Shown: in pieces, positions 59,817-64,000 of the stretch
Numbering within the stretch: position 1 is the stretch's first letter
Layout of the letters: the number at the start of each line of letters is the position of its first letter
Source: Pacificispira sp002696645
Lineage (GTDB): Bacteria > Pseudomonadota > Alphaproteobacteria > UBA8366 > Aestuariispiraceae
Assembly (NCBI RefSeq): GCF_048892425.1
Contig: NZ_JBLZHU010000001.1
Coordinates: forward strand, 744,001 to 808,000
DNA length: 64,000 nt
Direction of reading: 5' to 3'
The notes under the pieces: generated by a model
What the model was told of the DNA's origin: nothing
The model's input: the letters and a program-made list of their open reading frames with translations, nothing else
Database searches by the model: none
Translations under genes and position numbers: made by a program

Positions 59817-61910
59817 ATGGAATACGAATATATTATCATTGGATGCGGAATTTTGGCAGTGCTGTATGGTGCCGTCACGTCCAAAAGCATCCTGAGCCTG
59901 AGTGCGGGCAATGAACGCATGCAGGAAATCGCCGCAGCCATTCAAGAAGGTGCTACGGCCTATCTGAACCGTCAGTATATGACCATTTCATTGGTCGGTG
60001 TTGTGGTTGCCATTATTCTGGGGTTGGCGTTGAGCTGGACCAGCGCCATTGGCTTTGTCATCGGTGCCGTTTTGTCGGGCGCTGCTGGTTACATCGGGAT
60101 GGTCATCTCCGTGCGCGCCAATGTTCGCACGACTGAAGCCTCTCGCGAAAGCCTGGCTGCGGGTCTTTCGGTTTCCTTCAAATCCGGCGCTGTGACCGGT
60201 ATGCTGGTTGCCGGTTTGGCGCTGTTGGCGATCGCTGGCTACTATTTTGTGCTAATTGGTCAGTATGATGTGAACGATGCCAATCAGGCCAAGAACATCA
60301 TTGCAGGCCTGGTCGGTCTGGCATTTGGTGCTTCGCTGATTTCCATCTTCGCCCGTCTCGGCGGCGGCATTTTCACCAAGGGGGCCGATGTCGGCGCTGA
60401 CTTGGTGGGGAAGGTCGAAGCCGGCATTCCGGAAGATGATCCCCGCAACCCGGCTGTTATTGCCGATAACGTTGGCGATAATGTCGGCGACTGTGCGGGC
60501 ATGGCGGCTGACTTGTTCGAAACCTATGTCGTGACGGTTGGGGCCACCATGGTACTGGCCCTGATTTACGGCATCACCGGTCTGGAGATGAGCCAGTTCC
60601 TGATGTATCCGATGATGATCTGTGCGGTTTGCCTGGTCGCCTCAATCATCGGCACGTATTTCGTGCGCTTGGGCGGCGGAACCAACATCATGGGGGCCTT
60701 GTATAAGGGCTTGATTGCATCGGCTGTATTGTCTGCGGTGGCCCTGTATTTCGTGACCGATCATGTGATCGGCATGGATCTGCAAATGACCGTGAACAAT
60801 GTCACTTTCACCGGTATGGATCTGTTCCTGTGCGGGATTGTCGGTTTGGTTCTGACCGGTCTGATCGTCTGGGTGACAGAATATTATACTTCAACAGAAT
60901 ATCGCCCGGTGCGGTCCATCGCGAAAGCATCGGAAACCGGCCATGGCACGAATGTGATCCAGGGTTTGGCGATTTCGATGGAAGCAACCGCCATTCCAGC
61001 AATTCTGATCTGTGTTGCGATCATCGTGACTTTCCAGATTGCAGGCCTGTTCGGGATCGCCATCGCTGTGACCACGATGCTGGCCTTGGCCGGTATGGTT
61101 GTGGCTCTGGATGCTTATGGTCCCGTGACTGATAATGCCGGTGGTATCGCGGAAATGGCGGAGCTGGATGACAGCGTTCGCAAAACCACGGATGCCCTGG
61201 ATGCTGTTGGGAACACGACAAAGGCTGTAACCAAGGGCTATGCGATTGGTTCTGCCGGTTTGGGCGCACTGGTTCTGTTTTCGGCTTATACGGCTGATCT
61301 GACCCGGTACTTCTCTGCCACCGATGTCGATTTCTCGCTGTCTAATCCGTATGTTGTCGTTGGTTTGTTGATCGGTGGCCTGCTGCCGTATCTGTTTGCC
61401 GCAATGGGTATGACGGCTGTTGGACGGGCAGGGGCCGCAGTTGTGGTTGAAGTGCGTCGTCAGTTCAAAGAAATCCCAGGCATCATGGAAGGCACGGGCA
61501 AGCCACAATATGGCCGCTGTGTCGACATGCTGACCAAACGCGCAATCGGTGAAATGATTGTACCATCCTTGCTGCCGGTTTTGAGCCCGATCGTGCTCTA
61601 CTTCGTCATCAATGCGGTTTCGACCCAGGGCAATGCCTTCGCCGCTGTTGGCGCGATGTTGTTGGGTGTGATCGTGACCGGTGTCTTCGTTGCAATTTCC
61701 ATGACCGCCGGTGGTGGTGCCTGGGATAATGCGAAAAAGTATATCGAAGACGGCAATCATGGTGGCAAAGGCTCGGAAGCTCACAAGGCTGCTGTGACCG
61801 GTGACACGGTTGGGGATCCCTATAAGGATACCGCTGGTCCTGCTGTGAACCCAATGATCAAGATCACCAATATTGTGGCATTGCTGCTGTTGGCGGCCTT
61901 GGCCCATTGA
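59817..61910 (+). CDS. hppA: Membrane H+-translocating pyrophosphatase, K+-independent type
   Basis: An integral membrane pump using pyrophosphate hydrolysis to move protons. The 697 residues form about 16 helices. The PPi site is DVGADLVGKVEAGIPEDD and DNVGDNVGDCAGMAADLFE, and a second acidic site is DAYGPVTDNAGGIAEM. GNTTKAVTKGYAIG has K469 and T472 at the positions that mark the K+-independent subclass (Ala and Gly in K+-dependent enzymes). AAGGGA precedes the start. A strong terminator follows. Confidence 0.97.
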   Translation: MEYEYIIIGCGILAVLYGAVTSKSILSLSAGNERMQEIAAAIQEGATAYLNRQYMTISLVGVVVAIILGLALSWTSAIGFVIGAVLSGAAGYIGMVISVRANVRTTEASRESLAAGLSVSFKSGAVTGMLVAGLALLAIAGYYFVLIGQYDVNDANQAKNIIAGLVGLAFGASLISIFARLGGGIFTKGADVGADLVGKVEAGIPEDDPRNPAVIADNVGDNVGDCAGMAADLFETYVVTVGATMVLALIYGITGLEMSQFLMYPMMICAVCLVASIIGTYFVRLGGGTNIMGALYKGLIASAVLSAVALYFVTDHVIGMDLQMTVNNVTFTGMDLFLCGIVGLVLTGLIVWVTEYYTSTEYRPVRSIAKASETGHGTNVIQGLAISMEATAIPAILICVAIIVTFQIAGLFGIAIAVTTMLALAGMVVALDAYGPVTDNAGGIAEMAELDDSVRKTTDALDAVGNTTKAVTKGYAIGSAGLGALVLFSAYTADLTRYFSATDVDFSLSNPYVVVGLLIGGLLPYLFAAMGMTAVGRAGAAVVVEVRRQFKEIPGIMEGTGKPQYGRCVDMLTKRAIGEMIVPSLLPVLSPIVLYFVINAVSTQGNAFAAVGAMLLGVIVTGVFVAISMTAGGGAWDNAKKYIEDGNHGGKGSEAHKAAVTGDTVGDPYKDTAGPAVNPMIKITNIVALLLLAALAH

Positions 61911-61941
61911 TTGATCTGACATCTGTCAGGTTCTGACCAAG

Positions 61942-61974
61942 AAAAACCCCGGGGCGCAGGCTCCGGGGTTTTTT
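61942..61974. terminator. Intrinsic terminator after hppA
   Basis: A hairpin AAAAACCCCGG-GGCGCAGGCT-CCGGGGTTTTTT lies between hppA and the convergent bamE gene. A and T runs on both sides allow it to serve both directions. Confidence 0.92.
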
Positions 61975-61998
61975 ATGTGCGTTTGATGGATTGGTCGG

Positions 61999-62466
61999 TC
62001 AGGTGCCGAATTTCCCAAGGTTACCAAACAACTGTTCCATGATTGACATGGTGCGACCGGATGTCGGGGTCTCTTTCTCTTCCAGGTTAACCTCTGTCAG
62101 CGCATCCTTGTCATAGGTATCGATGGTCTGCAGCGTACCACCTTCGTCAAAATGAAAGGCCAGAACCTGATTTTCGGTGACTTCCGTTGGATAGAAAGCC
62201 CAGGTTTCTCGGCGCTGGCTCATATAATACCAGACATTATCGTCAAAAGTGCCAATGGTTGAGGGGGTTCCAATGGCCGCGACCACATCGCGCTTGGTCG
62301 ATTGTCCGACGGATATCTGTTCCAACCGGCTTTCCAGCGGGGCATTTCCGCGCAGGGCGACTTTCGGGTCGCACGCAGTCAGGGCCAGCAACAGAACACT
62401 CACAGACGCGCCGGTTTTCAGGCTGCGCCGCAGGGCTTTTGGGGTCGAGGCGGCAAATTTCATCAA
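61999..62466 (-). CDS. bamE: Outer-membrane assembly lipoprotein BamE (SmpA/OmlA)
   Basis: A 155-residue lipoprotein with a basic N-terminus and the lipobox ALTAC (Cys about 32). The SmpA/OmlA domain includes LEQISVGQSTKRDVVAAIGTP and DDNVWYYMSQRRETWAF. It belongs to the BAM complex that inserts beta-barrels. The C-terminal tail (TSGRTMSIMEQLFGNLGKFG) is longer than in E. coli BamE, as often in alphaproteobacteria. It is divergent from the CBP3-like gene, the usual local order. Confidence 0.93.
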   Translation of the reverse strand: MMKFAASTPKALRRSLKTGASVSVLLLALTACDPKVALRGNAPLESRLEQISVGQSTKRDVVAAIGTPSTIGTFDDNVWYYMSQRRETWAFYPTEVTENQVLAFHFDEGGTLQTIDTYDKDALTEVNLEEKETPTSGRTMSIMEQLFGNLGKFGT

Positions 62467-62640
62467 CGCAACCTTGCTCTTTATCAGGGTTTTACCAACT
62501 GTTTTAGTGTGGGCCGCGCCGGGCTTTTTTTCAAGCCATCTTGCCGAATGGGCCGGGGAACGCTAAGTCCCGGCTGAAGATATGGCAAGGGGCGCAAGGA
62601 TGCGTCTGAACGATACCCGGGGTTGGTCACCGTGTTTGAT

Positions 62641-63237
62641 ATGTTTAGAAGCTTCTTTCGAACCAGATTAACGCGCGAGCAGAAAATCGCACTGGTGCTG
62701 TACGAGCAGATCGTGACCGCCGCGCGCCAGCCTGTATTATATGCCAAGGCCGGTATTCCAGACACATTGGAAGGGCGTGTGGAGAGCATTGCCTTGCACA
62801 CCTTCCTGTTGTTCCGCCGCATGACGGGTCGTCCTGACTGGGATGTTATCGGCGGTGCCTTGTCTGATGAAATTGTCGCCGACTTTGATCGCTCCCTCAG
62901 AGAGATGGGCGTGGGGGACATGTCGATTGGCAAAAAGGTCAAGAAGCTTGCGCAATTGTTCTTTGGGCGTTTTGACGCCTATTGGGGTGCGATCAATGGT
63001 TCGGACGGGGCCGACGACCTGGAAACGGTGCTGAAATGGGGCGTGTTTCAAGGGCAGGATATCGATTCGGCGCGGCTTTCCGCAATGGGTGAGTATTTCG
63101 ACAAACAATCGGCGCATCTGTATACCCAGACAGAGAAGAATATTCTGGTCGGCCGTGTGACATTCACGTCCCCGGATCCTGTTTTTGCTGCCTTGCCTCC
63201 TGTTCGTTTGAGTACCGATGTTGAGGAGACGGCATAG
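62641..63237 (+). CDS. Ubiquinol-cytochrome c chaperone (CBP3/UQCC1 family)
   Basis: About 198 residues matching the domain that assists cytochrome bc1 assembly. Family blocks are VLYAKAGIPDTLEGRVESIALHTF-type residues (Y, GxPDTxxGR, LH), SLREMGVGDMSIGKKVKKLAQLFFGRFDAY. The start could be TTG 62623, GTG 62632 or ATG 62641; none has a clear ribosome site. The DUF177 gene follows two bases after the stop. Confidence 0.9.
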   Translation: MFRSFFRTRLTREQKIALVLYEQIVTAARQPVLYAKAGIPDTLEGRVESIALHTFLLFRRMTGRPDWDVIGGALSDEIVADFDRSLREMGVGDMSIGKKVKKLAQLFFGRFDAYWGAINGSDGADDLETVLKWGVFQGQDIDSARLSAMGEYFDKQSAHLYTQTEKNILVGRVTFTSPDPVFAALPPVRLSTDVEETA

Positions 63238-63239
63238 TC

Positions 63240-63818
63240 ATGACGAAAGAGTTAGATCAGGACGCGCCAGAATTCAGCACTGTGATAGAGGTCGATGAAA
63301 TCCCCTCCAAGGGCCTGCAGATGCAATTGAAGGCGGATGCGACACAGCGTGAGGCCCTGGCGCGGCGTTTTGATATTCTGAGGGTGGACAGCCTGTCTGC
63401 TGAGTGTCGCCTGACGCTGCTGGCCGGCGGGCCTATGGTGCAGGTGAAGGGCACAATCCTGGCTGTGGTCCAGCAAAGCTGTGTCGTCACGCAAGCGTTC
63501 CTCAAACAATCCATGAGGGTTCCCTTCAGCCTGGAATTTGCCCCCGCATCGATGGTGGAGGAAAATGTTGAATTGACCCTGGAAGACGCAGATCCGCCCG
63601 ATGTCATTCTGGAGGGTAAGATTGATGTGGGAGAAGCCGTCGCCCAGCAACTGGCATTGGCGCTGGATCCGTATCCCCGCCAGGATGGCGTTGACCTGGA
63701 CCAGGTACTGGATGCTTTACCCGAGGGGCGTAAGGCGCTATTGGATCGCACAGAACCTAAAAATCCATTCGCCGCGCTGGCTGGATTATCAAATTCTACC
63801 AGCAAGGATGACGAATAG
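63240..63818 (+). CDS. DUF177 (YceD-like) protein
   Basis: A 192-residue protein of the YceD family, nearly always encoded just before rpmF and linked to 23S rRNA maturation in some bacteria. The N-terminal half is strand-rich. The single-Cys QQSCVVTQAF corresponds to the usual CxRC..T segment, and the C-terminal part has the family's LALALDPYPRQDGVDLDQV and NPFAALAGL. It overlaps functionally with rpmF by position. Confidence 0.9.
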   Translation: MTKELDQDAPEFSTVIEVDEIPSKGLQMQLKADATQREALARRFDILRVDSLSAECRLTLLAGGPMVQVKGTILAVVQQSCVVTQAFLKQSMRVPFSLEFAPASMVEENVELTLEDADPPDVILEGKIDVGEAVAQQLALALDPYPRQDGVDLDQVLDALPEGRKALLDRTEPKNPFAALAGLSNSTSKDDE

Positions 63819-63830
63819 ACGCAAACCGGG

Positions 63831-63859
63831 TTGCCGTAGCCTTACAAAAGGGCTATGTA
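63831..63859 (+). promoter_or_regulatory. Weak candidate promoter before rpmF
   Basis: TTGCCG and TATGTA are separated by 17 bases in the 86-bp gap between the DUF177 gene and rpmF. The match is poor; read-through from upstream is equally possible. Confidence 0.25.
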
Positions 63860-63904
63860 GGCCGCCGTTTTGCAAGACACCTCAAGCTTACGAAGGTCAA
63901 ACAA

Positions 63905-64000
63905 ATGGCAGTTCCAAAGAGCAAGATCACCAAATCCCGCCGTGGCATGCGTCGGTCGCACGATGCGCTGGGCAATCCGTCTTATCGTGAAGATCAGACC
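63905..64000 (+). CDS. rpmF: 50S ribosomal protein L32 (5' part)
   Basis: The gene starts at ATG 63905 and runs off the window after 32 codons. The beginning AVPKSKITKSRRGMRRSHDAL is diagnostic of bacterial L32 of the Cys-less type. It follows the DUF177 gene as usual. Confidence 0.96.
   Translation, partial: MAVPKSKITKSRRGMRRSHDALGNPSYREDQT

Overview
The window looks like a chromosomal segment of an alphaproteobacterium, most like the Rhodospirillales. The evidence is a set of arrangements typical of that class: an isoaspartyl methyltransferase-like gene, tolC, a popZ-type polar organiser and valS in a row; purN-purM divergent from a DUF2066 gene and hdaA; a ubiquinol-cytochrome c chaperone, a YceD-like (DUF177) gene and rpmF at the right end; and guaB, a SemiSWEET gene and rsmB in a row. 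Genus cannot be read from the sequence. Most of the window is ordinary core genome of moderately high G+C.

Layout. 1-234: tail of an unidentified gene and tRNA-Asn. 233-2722: a visibly A+T-rich restriction-modification cassette (m5C methyltransferase plus NotI-like endonuclease) bounded by two identical 43-bp copies of the tRNA/katA terminator. 2739-5291: catalase and divergent OxyR with a two-box OxyR operator. 5365-9211: a permease of unknown substrate facing a diaminopropionate ammonia-lyase/M24 peptidase pair. 9241-16442: tRNA-Cys, pcm-like gene, tolC, popZ, valS and an epimerase. 16656-19923: a polar amino acid ABC importer. 19993-21051: two tandem exported PEBP-like paralogues. 21107-22531: a gene-free array of composite palindromic repeats. 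22532-25713: a CoA-transferase and an ABC-F protein. 25951-32869: ndk, purNM, DUF2066-hdaA, an SDR with a degenerate active site, and a CYTH-CHAD protein. 32881-38541: a LysR regulator divergent from a CmcJ-like oxidoreductase and a GFA protein, then LpxR and a BisC-type molybdoenzyme. 38584-47311: unknown protein, recO, threonine dehydratase-like protein, haloacid dehalogenase, lytic transglycosylase, dapA, smpB and a DMT exporter. 47308-54704: an EAL-CBS-GGDEF protein, a DadA-like oxidase, and a tight operon of class IV aminotransferase, sulfotransferase-like protein, davA and davB. 54882-64000: guaB, SemiSWEET, rsmB, SDR, dioxygenase, H+-pyrophosphatase, bamE, CBP3-like chaperone, DUF177 and the start of rpmF.

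Genes that work together: oxyR with katA (peroxide defence); the importer 16656-19923 (substrate-binding protein, two permeases, ATPase); davB with davA (lysine to 5-aminovalerate through an amide intermediate); purM with purN; hdaA with the replication machinery; DUF177 with rpmF; and the methyltransferase with its endonuclease.

The three most unusual pieces are the restriction-modification cassette inserted through a duplicated terminator, the 1.4-kb composite repeat array, and the DavAB operon with its aminotransferase and sulfotransferase-like companions. I did not see a clear candidate for a wholly new multi-gene system.
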